A stretch of 64,000 bases of DNA from Echinococcus granulosus (taxonomy: Eukaryota > Platyhelminthes > Cestoda > Cyclophyllidea > Taeniidae): contig NW_020170440.1 in assembly GCF_000524195.1 (NCBI RefSeq), forward strand, positions 299,253-363,252, given 5' to 3'. Positions 54,501 to 64,000 of the stretch are shown in pieces (position 1 is the first letter of the stretch; the number at the start of each line of letters is the position of its first letter). The notes under the pieces are model-generated. The model searched no databases and was not told the origin of the DNA. It saw only the letters and a program-made list of their open reading frames with translations. The position numbers and the translations under genes are program-made.

Positions 54501-57500
54501 GCGAACTGCGTCAACGTCCTTAAGGGGCTCAATTCGTGCAGGAACTAAAGAAGGCAGTAGGATTGGTGGAGCCTACACGAGGGTTTCAATCCCTGCACAT
54601 TACTCTCTTTGATGGTCCCCGTTCATCTCTGCCTGTATATATATCGCCCTATCTTCATACCTAATCCCTCTGTAAACTTTTGAAAGTTGAATATTTTCGC
54701 AACAATAGCATTCATGACTAGAACGTCTTCAGCCCTCGAAAGTCAGATTATAGAAGATGTGATTAGAAGTTCTGGAATTCGTCTACTAACTTCCGTCCTC
54801 ATGATTCGAATAGAACACCCTTTATCAACAGGACAGTCACTAAGTCAACTCCTTAGGGTGCGTCTGCCTATCAATCTATCAAATGATAAAGACATCCAGG
54901 AAAAGATTTAGTAGTCCATTGGGTGCTAGATTCGTTCAAGGCATTGCAAAGTGTTACACGTAGACACTCTTACTGCTTCAATCGGCATCTCTTCATTACT
55001 ATCAGTTGATGATTTTGATGTACTTAAGCCGTTCCATAGTTCCTTCCTTTTCGATTTGACTAGGCACCTCACTTTCCACACATTTCTTGAAGACAAAGAT
55101 CAGCCTAGGTTCTTCTCAACTTTTAATAAATGAAATCGACGTCAAAATACCACAAATCCTATTGATACCCCACTAAGCCACTTTAATGGCCAAATAAGTA
55201 GCATACCGTGGATTTCCAGATTGACAGCTACACTGATTGGTGTAGCAGTGGTCGATTCTTTTGGTGTGAGGAAGCACAAAAATTTCCTAGGATCCGATTC
55301 TTCAACTTGTGAAATCACCAACGTTCCGTTCGACTCCTGATAGATCCGACCCTCTGTTCTTTCCGTCAGGCTGCCTAGTTCTTTAAAATCTCCAGTACCT
55401 GGGTGAAAAATATGCGGATGAAGAGCTAAAACGAACAAAAAACGCTGGAAAAGGTCGAATCTAGACACTCGCTTTCATCTGAGTACTTCCACACAATCAT
55501 TGGAGTAAGTTCTGACGGCTTAGCTGTGCAATTGATGGAGATGTTTTGTGCTAGAGTCACATCCTGCTTATTTGGCGGCCGAATTTCAAATTCTAATTCG
55601 GCTGAAAGAAAAGAAAAACAATTCACTGGTATGCTCGATGCCTTCTGACGGCGAGGGTCAGATAGCACTTACGTATGAAAGTCACTCGAATAGGTCGTTC
55701 ATCATAGCCCACTTCGTTCACAATCTTGCATGTCAGTATTCCTTGATGCTGTCGCTTATTCAATTGTTCAATTCTCACATGCACCACAGAATTTGGTCTT
55801 GCGTGCACAAACTGAGGTAGCTGACGTCGCAGACCCTCAGAGAGCGGCCTACGCTCTGTCTGATGCAAATCTGCTGCGTACTAGAGGGAAAGAGGGAGAA
55901 GTTAGAAGTCGAATGTGAGAAAGCCTACCGAGACCTGAAAGGCACCAGGATTCAACGGAGCATCGGGTGGAAGATCGATGACTTCGTCAGAGCCTTCAAG
56001 TTGAAAACGCCACCATGCATACCAGGGCTTATCAGCATGATTTTGCGTGGCGCAGCTGTATGTCAGACTCTGGCGTCCCCCTTGAACACGTTGAACCTCA
56101 GGCAGGTCTTGAATTCGTGGAGCACCTAAAAGGATGTAATCCCTGACTTCATACGCTGATGAACCTACGTGAAACCTTGAGTGTAATGGTGATATTATCA
56201 GTCATATCGCCATGCACTGCAGTGCATCGATAGTCCGCCTCGTCCTGCTCCTTATTCACCTCAGTGATTCGAAGAACTCGAGCATTTTCTAGTAGGGCGT
56301 GACGGTGATCAACCGGAATCCGCTCGATCCGTTGGCCGTTCTTAATCCTGTGCCATTGGAGCTTAAAACAAAAAGGTGGGAAAAAAGTTGGGTGCATTCG
56401 AGCGATAGAATCACTTCATTGGCAGAAGATCAACTGTGGGGGAAAATCATGGCGTCACATGGAAGCATGCCCACGCAATGACGCTTCAAAAATTCAGTTA
56501 GGTGATCCATTTGTTAATCCATTAGTGATACTATTTTGCCAAATTTTTAGCAAGCAAAGAAAAAAAATATAAAACACGCACTTTGGGTATGCCACTTCCG
56601 ATAAAGTAGCATTTCAAGTCATGGAACCGTCCAGCAATGGCCGGTTTGCTGGAATCCACGGGACGAAGACGCAAAGGCGTGTCCAACAGAAGGAAAGTCC
56701 GGCAGTCAGCGGAGCCAAGAGAGTTGTTCGCGACTGCCCGATACTCACCACCATATTGCCACAATTCATCCCATGGTGGGACCTTTTCAAGAAGTGATGG
56801 TAGAAAAGGAAAGAATGATGGTTCAATCAAACATTTACATCCCCAGATATCGCAGATTATTTCAATGTACTTGTCAAATCATGCAGATTGTGGCGTCATC
56901 TTCACGGACAGTGGGACAAAACACAAGACTGGATAGGTTAGAGGCGGATGGGTATTTGATAAAATTCAGGATGAATTGATGAATGAATGGATAGAGTCGT
57001 GATCGATGGATTAAGAATGAATTAGTAGTTAGAATGGACGACTGGATCCGGGGTCGATACCCAGACAAACGATTTTATTCATGATGCAGGGATCAAGGAT
57101 AGACAGGTGGATAAAAAGGTAACTAAATTAGCACATCTGGGACAGGAAGATGGATGAGGCATGAATCAATAGATGAATGGAAGACTTATGGAATCTTTAG
57201 AGAGATGGCACTTTTCCATCACTTTAAGCACACCTGGTTCAAATCGATCCTCAGCCGCGTAATTAGCGAGTAGGGTCGATGCGCGTCCTTAACCACCTCC
57301 GAGACCACCACGCCTTTGTCATCAGCCATCTCCACTTCGTGACTCAGTGGCAGATCATCTCGGAACCATCGAATTGTTGGCAGCGGATTGGCGGCAAAAC
57401 GACACTCCAGTGTGGCATTCAAATCGCCTCGTGACTTGGATAGAAGAATCTGCGATGTCGCCGTGAACGCCTCGGCAGTTTCGGATGACTGAAAGACCCG

Positions 57501-60500
57501 CATTGGCTTCATTTCTGTGAGGGGACAAAAAGAATCCAAAAAAAGACAACTGTTAATTCCATTCCCTTGTATTTCCTCTATAACCTTGCCAGCACCAAGC
57601 AGTTAGTCCCTGGGATACCTGAGCTGCGCCTTCGTTGATAGCCTTCTCACCGACTCTAAACGTAGAGGAGCTAGAAGAACAATGTTATCATTAGAAATTC
57701 CATCAGACTATACACCAGATTTCCGCCCCTACAAATTAGTAAAATCTTAAGTCTTCTAAGTGTAACGCAACTTCATCATCACACCACATCATCGCTGTTT
57801 ACGTCTCGAGGATGGATTGGCGGACGATCTCGATACATCTGCCAACACTACTACTATTATACGTTGAGGCGGCCAATGGAGTGCAGAAGTGCAGTGCCTA
57901 AGGTTGTGGTAAAAAGGAGAGAGATAATGAGAGCTAGTATAAAACGTTACGACATCCATAACAGTTGTGTGAATGGCCCCGATTTTGGTCCCTTTATCCA
58001 CTTTACTATGAGGACGCTAAGTTTGCACTTCTATGTCATACAAATAACGGATAGCTTCAAAGAACACTACTTTGCGTCTGCAATACAGGAGTTGATTTTG
58101 TGAAATAAAAGCAATCTAAAAAGAAAAGGCATTCTAGATTTTAAACCTACTGAAATTTAAATAAGTAGCAAGTATGCATTACTCACTGCCCATAACTAAG
58201 TGTGAGGTGTCCTGCGCATTATCCACCAAGTCCCCCACTGACACTCTCCCCTCTTCCATCTTCTCTGTCGCCATTGGCACCTTAGTGACAGCTGTCGTCG
58301 CGGCAACGATCAAAGAAGACGAGGTCGAAGCAGCAGAAGACGACGATGATCCACGATTTGTTTTCGCGGTCGGTGTGGTCGCGTCGTCAGCCAGAGTGCT
58401 CTCCGCAACACACTGATAAACTCCCGCGTCTTCCAAACTGAAGGAATTGATTACGAGCCGTTCTCGCACCGTCTGAACGCCGCTAGTTTCGCGACGTTGA
58501 ACGCTGTGACGACTGGAAGAGGACGAGGAGGAGGAAGAAGAAGAAGAGGAGGAGGAGGGACTGGACGTCAGTTTGAGAGGTTTAGCATTGTGTAGCCAGT
58601 AAATTATTTGATGTGGATAGCCGGAAACAAGGCACTCTAGCTCCACACGGGTACCAAAATCGCAGACCCTTTCATGAGGTGTGACACGAACATCAATTGG
58701 AGCTAAAAGAAGGATGATTCCAATCACAACCCGAATACAATCTCGATTAGGAAGGATAATAAGATTTGTAAGGGATTTAGTCAGCCCCTTTGTCCTTCCT
58801 GTATGCGTTGATAAAAAATACTCCCAGAGTCCTACGTCTTTCAACACCTTCAAGAGGCAACTTGAGTGGTAGATTGACGGTATTGCGCTGACATACCTGA
58901 CATCCATTATCATCATGAGAAAAACGCGACCGCTTTCTTCAATAGTGCAAGGAAGGGTGTTTCCAGTAAGCAATTAAATCTACGTAGACTACTTTTGTCA
59001 ATCTCGTGTTTTATAAGAAGGTAATTAAACAGCCGAAGTCATATGGACTTGGACGATTGGAAAATATTTACCTTAGACTGATTACGGTACTTGTGTGAGG
59101 GTACTTGAATCATACGAACAGGCTATTTCTTCACTGCATCTCCCGTAGTCGAATAGAAGTCAGATTAACTGGCACAGAGCGTTGGAAAGAGAACAGTGAG
59201 AGAAGAGGGAAAGATACTGAATATTAACGCCGTGAGGCGATTTTAAGCTCTGCCTTTAGGTAAGTGCTTCTAAAAATAGCGACTGACATAGGACATGCAG
59301 ACTGTGAAAAGGGTAGTGGCGTTTAGCCTCGAGCATTTCAGAGCCCATGAATTTCTCTGCCCCATTGCAAGTTACAACCAAAACGAAGTTTCAAACACCA
59401 TCGATTATTGACATTGCGATCAAAAGTTCTCTTCCCTCCATAAAAATTTAAAGTCAATCTACTCTGCCTGGCTGGTGCGGTTCTCAAAGCACCAACGATG
59501 TTGCGCTGACCGAAGTATAAGGGGTGCTGAGAGGGGCGTTGGAGGTGACGATCAGAAGAAAATGTAGATGCATAGTAATTTGATATCTGCTTTACTGTAC
59601 ACCTAATTACACAGGCTTCTCAATCTCCGCGACAGCGCTTTTGTTTCGACATCATCTCCAGAATGCCCTCAGCCCTCCCCTCCCGGGCAACAGTGAATTT
59701 TCTTTCATATTTGTAGGACGGATTACAATTTTGAAGATCTGAAAGGTTACCATGGCAATGAAATGGGAGAGAAGGGTAATGGAGACGAAACTGCGGATTT
59801 ACTAGGGGAAAAGTGGTAAGTACCACAGGAAATACACTAACTATGGAACACCGTCCAAAACCTCCGTGATATTATTTGAAAACACAGAACATGACATAAT
59901 GAGGGAGTGGACTAGGAAGTGGATGTGAGCGATCGAATTTCTTAATGCGTAGGGTCAAAGGAAGGTGAATGGATTCGTGCAGCCCATTGAATGTGATACA
60001 TCAAATCCTCCGCAAATACTTCTTATCAACAGAGAGTATGTCAGAACACAATGGAACACAACGCCACGACCAAGTTCTGAAGTCTCTTCAAAGCGATGGA
60101 AAATGATTTTACTATGCTGCTGTGATGGTCGACGCAGCCAAGTAAATCCAGATGGGCACCGATGATGATACTCGAAACACGACAGAAATGACGTTAACTT
60201 TTAGCCCTTGGCAATTAGGTCTGAACGACGGTGGCACAGACACTCACTCTCTTCGTCTACGTATTCAGGCTGCTTCCAAGCTCGTACCTTAAAACCAATT
60301 CGTGAGTAACCCGTACTCCACAATTCACTTGCTACTTATGCGTCGTTTATAAGCAGACCTGATTGGTTACATCAGACGAAGTGCCAGATTTCCTCGAGAG
60401 AAAAGTGTGAATACTTTAGTCAACCAACTCACCACGAATCTTAAGGGTATACACCACCGCCGGCAATCTAGCTGGATAGGGAGCTTCGCAGGAATACTGA

Positions 60501-61398
60501 CCAGCGTCGTCTATAGAGACGTTGATGAGACGAAGATTTCCATAGGCCCCCTGGACGAACTCGACCCGTGAACCCCAGGGTCGTGTTAAGACGGCTTTTT
60601 CCTCGATCGAAACTGATGGACTAAGTGGAACCCTCCCCTGACTTGAAGATGGAGAGGTCGGTTGCCAGTACCATTGGACTCGAAGACTCTGATAGCTCTC
60701 AACGACCCAGGGAAGTTCCACCGTGGAACCCTACAATGAAATGGATGGGTGATAATGGCATGTAGAAGGAGTACAGATAACGGTAGGGTTTTGTGACCAC
60801 CGTATTCAACTAAGAGAAACCCGTCTATTCTTGATCTATGAAGCAGAAGATTTCCACTGTAGAGCATAGAAATTGATAAGTGGAAGAAGTTAGGACTTTC
60901 CCGATCCCGGTGGCCCCTTTTTAATGGACCTGTGCGCAAATCGAGCGCTAGATCGACTCCTTAATGTCCTTTTCAACAGGCACAAATGGATGCATCCGAA
61001 AGGATTGATAAGGAAATAAATAAGTGGGTGAGCAGATGTATGGATCTGAGGTAAATGAATGGAATAGAAATAGCCTCAGAATGATTGTTTCATGAGTCGT
61101 GGGTGTAGAAACCACTGGAACGCCCAATCAACTCTGCCTGCCCAAAGGCAGTTAATGAACAACAGAGTACCTACCACAATCACATCCACATCCGTGCTTT
61201 GACTGCGAACCTCCTCGTATGGAAAGAAGAACCCGAATGGCTGCAAATGACCCGTTTCCTGTCTTCGAATCTCCCGACTCTCGTCCACGATCGACTGCAA
61301 CACGCACCGCACCTGCAGATCGGACAGATCTGCCTCCGTCACATCTCGAATGTGCAATTCTGGATAGCGGGTAGCGTTAATCACAGAGTAGCGATCTT
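42128..61398 (-). CDS. DSCAM: DSCAM-type cell adhesion receptor, 33 exons, 5' incomplete
   Basis: This is a single-pass neuronal adhesion receptor; DSCAM proteins act by homophilic binding in axon guidance and self-avoidance. The visible order is half of Ig2, Ig3-Ig9, four FN3, Ig10, two FN3, one transmembrane helix and a long cytoplasmic tail, which is diagnostic for DSCAM. Thirty-three exons with GT/AG ends join without a frame break into about 2541 codons, stopping at TAG 42128-42130. Most domain-border introns are phase 1, as usual for Ig/FN3 modules. The signal peptide, Ig1 and the first half of Ig2 are not found in the window. Ig and FN3 exons occur once each; there are no arrays of alternative exons like those of arthropod Dscam1. 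Ig3 and Ig5 each lack one disulphide cysteine, and several domains carry low-complexity insertions. The tail ends EFVLV. A divergent DSCAM paralogue is the only serious alternative. Confidence 0.93.
45727..47179 (-). other. DSCAM: DSCAM exons for FN3 domains 5 and 6
   Basis: FN5 is one exon, 46886-47179 (NIQVEWLSPGS, CATTVRFQMRAENQFG). FN6 is one exon, 45727-46170, with a Ser/Gly/Ala-rich insertion of about 30 residues after FRVWPAADG and the domain end YYQYHVVAENPAGK. Single-exon FN domains here contrast with the split FN1-FN4. Confidence 0.9.
47884..48194 (-). other. DSCAM: DSCAM Ig10 exons
   Basis: Exons 48077-48194 (LMDCLVAGYPPVEWTF) and 47884-48002 (NGTLIIESV, GRYVCRHGDD) make one compact Ig domain between FN4 and FN5. 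This position is unique to DSCAM proteins. Both disulphide cysteines and the core Trp are present. Confidence 0.9.
48273..53099 (-). other. DSCAM: DSCAM exons for FN3 domains 1-4
   Basis: Exons: 52930-53099 and 51853-52006 (FN1), 51199-51412 and 50793-50959 (FN2), 49962-50105 and 48839-49012 (FN3), 48517-48765 and 48273-48392 (FN4). Each pair splits the domain in the middle. Signature pieces are SVSFSWLPP, LRPYTKYNIAIKAEN, ITVSWDPP, LANTRYEIQVAASN and QYLYNFSVMAKNR. FN4 carries an Ala/Thr-rich insertion between its strands (about 48580-48650). Confidence 0.88.
51040..51840. repeat. GATG-rich simple sequence in DSCAM introns
   Basis: Irregular GGATGGATG tetranucleotide-derived sequence fills much of the introns flanking the FN2 exon at 51199-51412. 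Similar patches occur at about 54055-54110 and 56940-57180, and in reverse complement at 33.8 kb. It is decayed microsatellite DNA and explains several spurious open frames. Confidence 0.7.
53811..61398 (-). other. DSCAM: DSCAM exons for Ig2 (second half) to Ig9
   Basis: Exons, 5' to 3': 61175-61398 (Ig2 end, ELHIRDVTEAD and VRCVL), 60433-60730 (Ig3), 58187-58702 (Ig4), 57234-57514 and 56582-56782 (Ig5 and start of Ig6), 56169-56361 (Ig6, ADYRCTAV), 55929-56125 and 55673-55880 (Ig7), 55467-55601 and 55207-55398 (Ig8), 54231-54544 and 53811-53979 (Ig9, AEYMCNAS). The two-exons-per-Ig pattern matches animal DSCAM genes. The least certain boundaries are the donor of the 55467 exon (GTCTAG) and the acceptor of the 56782 exon (AAAAG). 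Confidence 0.87.
58187..58702 (-). other. DSCAM: DSCAM Ig4 exon with poly-serine run and long linker
   Basis: The Ig core shows VELECLVSGYP, IIYWLHNAKPL and EDAGVYQCVAES. Between the C strand and the E strand lies a serine homopolymer of about 16 residues, encoded by a TCC/TCT repeat (plus strand GGA/AGA, about 58515-58560). After the F/G strands another 70 or so residues rich in Ser, Thr and Ala precede the splice to Ig5. Vertebrate Ig4 has neither insert. The frame stays open across the repeat. Confidence 0.85.
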
Positions 61399-61730
61399 CT
61401 ACACGGGGAAAAAAGGCCGTAAAGAACAAATCAGACTAAGGACTGCCTTTCCACACTCATTCTGCACACGATTGTGTGATTGTCCAAAAACAAGAAAAAG
61501 TAGAAAATCAGGTAGTAATATAGAGGATGAAGAACGAGGCAGTATCTCCCTCCTTCCCATTTGAAAGTGCGCATTCTTTCACACCTAAGTTATGCATTGC
61601 CCTGATTGACCAGTCCTGTCCGCTTCTAAAGGAGAGGTTTGTTTTGACCACCTTCAAGGTATGTTGAGATCGTCTTAAAGGCTTGATCTCCAGAGGGAAC
61701 CCATCGCGAACGATTCGTCTGGGACTCGCC

Positions 61731-61913
61731 ACACACACATACACACACACACATACACACACACACATACATACACACACACATACATACACACACACAC
61801 ATACATACATACACACACATACACATACACACACACATACACACACACACATACACATACACACACATACACATACACACACACACATATATACATACAT
61901 ACACATACACCAC
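61731..61913. repeat. CA/TG microsatellite
   Basis: About 180 bp of (CA)n interrupted by CATACA units lie 47 nt downstream of an NSF exon, on the minus-strand reading. Long Cys/Val or His/Thr open frames on either strand here are translations of the repeat and not genes. Confidence 0.95.
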
Positions 61914-61959
61914 AAGCCGAAAAATGATTGGATTCAGTAAAGAAAGGGAGTAGACTGAC

Positions 61960-62859
61960 TTGCGCTGGACGAGGTTCTGCTCGATGACACGGCACTCCTG
62001 GGGGGTGAATCGCTGGTCCTCCTCCAACGCTGCGAGGATGTGCTCTGGCGTCGACATCATACCGACATGAAGGTGCCAAGCGAAGGCGCGTGTCAACTGC
62101 TGCTCCTCCATAGCCTCCCGCATGCTCGTCGTTGCCAGTACCAACATCTTCCGACCCTAGCAATCGCAACAATAACCCAGAGAGGTAACATTTGTTCTAA
62201 CTGGCTGCGCGATCCTTTTTGGACTCACGCTGATGATGGGGTGGAGTTGTGTACAGCTAGTCCTTCCATAGTTTGATGACAAACCAACTTCTAGATCCGT
62301 ACAGCATGTATTGGACTTGACCACGCTGATATGCTTTGCAGCGCCTTCAGAAAATAACTCAACCGCCGGACTAGTGGCGACAACAGGCAAGCTTACTCCA
62401 AAAGAACAACAATAAATCCGATTCCCGTTATTGCTTGGAGTTTCTAGGGGTTTTCCTTTTTAGGGCTAATTCTCTAACACTGAAATGTCGCGCTCTCGTC
62501 CACGTCTTCCTCATTGGGTAACTGCATGCAGAGATGCACGTTAAGTGCGCTAATGCTCACTATGAGGTCAAGGTCAATAAGTGGGAGTAAAACTGCTCCG
62601 AGTAAGCCTTGACGAAGAGCAAATTTACAAATATAATAATATGACAGATTCCGCGTAACCTCAATAACAGGGGAAATCGCACGAGCATCTCAGAGAAGTA
62701 AGCACGCCTTACCGTTGGCAGGGGCTGCGAGACAAGATCTTTGAGGGCCTGCACCATGTAGTTGGAGAAGCGCGGCCCCACGGGGTTGTACTCAATGAGA
62801 CCCTCGATGTTGTCCACAATCACCACGCTCATTGGTGATTTGACTGCATCGTCAAAGAT
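61960..62859 (-). CDS. NSF: N-ethylmaleimide-sensitive factor (NSF), D2 domain exons, partial
   Basis: NSF is the hexameric AAA ATPase that disassembles SNARE complexes after membrane fusion. Two exons on the minus strand join in frame: 62713-62859 and 61960-62156. The first encodes the Walker B segment VVIVDNIEGLIEY followed by GPRFSN. The second encodes GRKMLVLATTS with sensor 1, then an AFAWHLHV stretch and the helical lid up to VIEQNLVQR. Order and spacing match the NSF second AAA domain. Upstream exons presumably lie beyond 64000. The last 45-50 residues of the protein, which should follow in one or two exons below 61960, were not found with confidence. It could be an intact gene with a distant last exon, or a fragment. 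Confidence 0.85.
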
Positions 62860-64000
62860 CTAAAGAAGTGAGAGTAAAAGACAACGGTTGACACAGCGAG
62901 CTGCAAAAAATTGTTGGCACTGATTCACCGAGCTGACGGAGAGAAAGTTCAAGAGATCGATCAACCTTCATTTAGACAAGCCAAAACCCTCACATAACAA
63001 CACCAACAGATGACGAAGTGGGATTGTCAATAAATCAAAGCATCAAACCAGTAATTAGAAGCTGTAGAACATATTCAGATAGATATATGGTTGGAGAGCA
63101 CTGAAGTGAAAAAGTGACAAGGAGGAACAGACGCAAAACCCTACCCCCACAGAACTACGTAAAAAATACATATTCTGTCCGAGTACTGTTTTCCGTCGTC
63201 TTCAGGGAAGTCTGGAGATGCCACAATAGATCAACCTACCTCTACAAGGCATTAAAAATGGGAAGATGGATTCTTAGCCCCTATCATCTAAACTTACTGC
63301 AGGAAGTTCCCCCCACACCCGTCAGACTTAAGATCCAGGTGGATCTCACTACATTCCTCGGATTACTCTCTTTTTCACAGAACCAGTTCAAATACGAAAT
63401 CAAGTAAGCAACGTAGATTTTCCGTCAACAATTGACCTATGGCAGAGTAGGGAGCGCGTAATCAAAAAAAATTTGCAAAAGCCATAAAAGGCGAGAATTT
63501 TACTCCCGAAATAATATTAAGAATGAAAAATTTGCTTGAATAAGGGAGACGAAATGAAGGTCACGATATCGAACTTAAAGTGCGAATAAACCAATGACCA
63601 CTTAACCAACCAAAGGATTTTAATATGGGACAAAATACGGCCTTCATTTTGCCCTCATTCCGTTTACGCAACAAGAAGTGGCAGACGGGAGGTATTTTGC
63701 CAAGTCAAAATGGTACGGCTGTAAAGCATACCTTACGCTTAGAGAGTGTAACAGAGTGAGCATTGTGGTCTCCGAGAGTCTTCAATCATTCATCACACTT
63801 GATAATTAACAGAAGCTACTTTTCTACGCCTCCGTTCACTCCACCACAAGCATCTCATATGTTGAAAATATGATGTCAAAATAACTCTTGCGTGATCGTT
63901 TGTAAACAGTGTTTGGTACTGACTCAAGCTATGATATTTCACCTTGACAGTTCTACGCTTTTTCCATCAAGAAAGGCGGTATACTTCCGCAGCAGCGAAA
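62860..64000. other. Upstream NSF intron or flank, nothing recognised
   Basis: I looked here on the minus strand for the preceding NSF exon (the region after Walker A) and for the missing 5' DSCAM exons (signal peptide, Ig1, first half of Ig2). I found neither. The short open frames present show no Ig or AAA motifs. Confidence 0.45.

Noticed and set aside
59626..59743. Minus-strand segment with a good acceptor whose translation resembles the NSF C-terminus
   Set aside because: The similarity is about ten residues, and the linking exon near 60.08-60.14 kb needs a weak donor. It would also interleave two same-strand genes. It is mentioned in the NSF finding but not called as an exon.
61508..62172. 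Long open frames rich in Cys/Val/Tyr/Met or His/Thr on both strands around 61.7-61.9 kb
   Set aside because: They are translations of the CA/TG microsatellite fused to real NSF exon sequence or flanks, not proteins.

Overview
The window is animal nuclear DNA. It holds four protein genes with many introns, separated by repeat-rich intergenic DNA. The best guess at source is a parasitic flatworm (tapeworm or fluke). This rests on divergent but recognisable animal orthologues, a 36-nt intron near the 5' end of one gene (micro-introns near gene starts are known in flatworms), long repeat-bearing introns elsewhere and abundant GATG/CATC simple repeats. The phylum is an inference. One run of 100 N marks an assembly gap at 40388-40487.

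Layout: 1-9064 has no recognisable gene but contains one solo LTR. At 9065-26587 (+) lies a 13-exon phosphatidylinositol 4-kinase beta gene with a frame-consistent 920-residue model. At 26588-29595 is an intergenic stretch holding a compact LTR element with no coding capacity; a second, older copy of that element sits inside a PI4KB intron. At 29596-32717 (+) is a 7-exon cytoplasmic arginyl-tRNA synthetase, 642 residues. From 33.7 to 40.4 kb is a block of non-coding repeats: a roughly 2.3 kb imperfect inverted repeat followed by two diverged tandem copies of a roughly 2 kb unit. At 42128-61398 (-) is a large gene with the exact domain order of DSCAM (Ig2-Ig9, four FN3, Ig10, two FN3, transmembrane segment, long cytoplasmic tail). 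Thirty-three exons join with consistent phases into about 2541 residues; the signal peptide, Ig1 and the first half of Ig2 are not found. At 61960-62859 (-) are two exons of the second AAA domain of NSF.

The four genes form no operon or pathway. They are a lipid kinase, a translation enzyme, a neuronal adhesion receptor and a membrane-fusion ATPase. The strongest unusual signals are the miniature LTR element family, the giant foldback, loss of one canonical disulphide cysteine in each of two DSCAM Ig domains, an alternative DSCAM C-terminus that decides whether a PDZ-ligand-like tail is made, and NSF exons lying where the DSCAM 5' exons would be expected. All exon boundaries were read by eye from GT/AG sites, frame and remembered family sequences. 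No alignment program was run.
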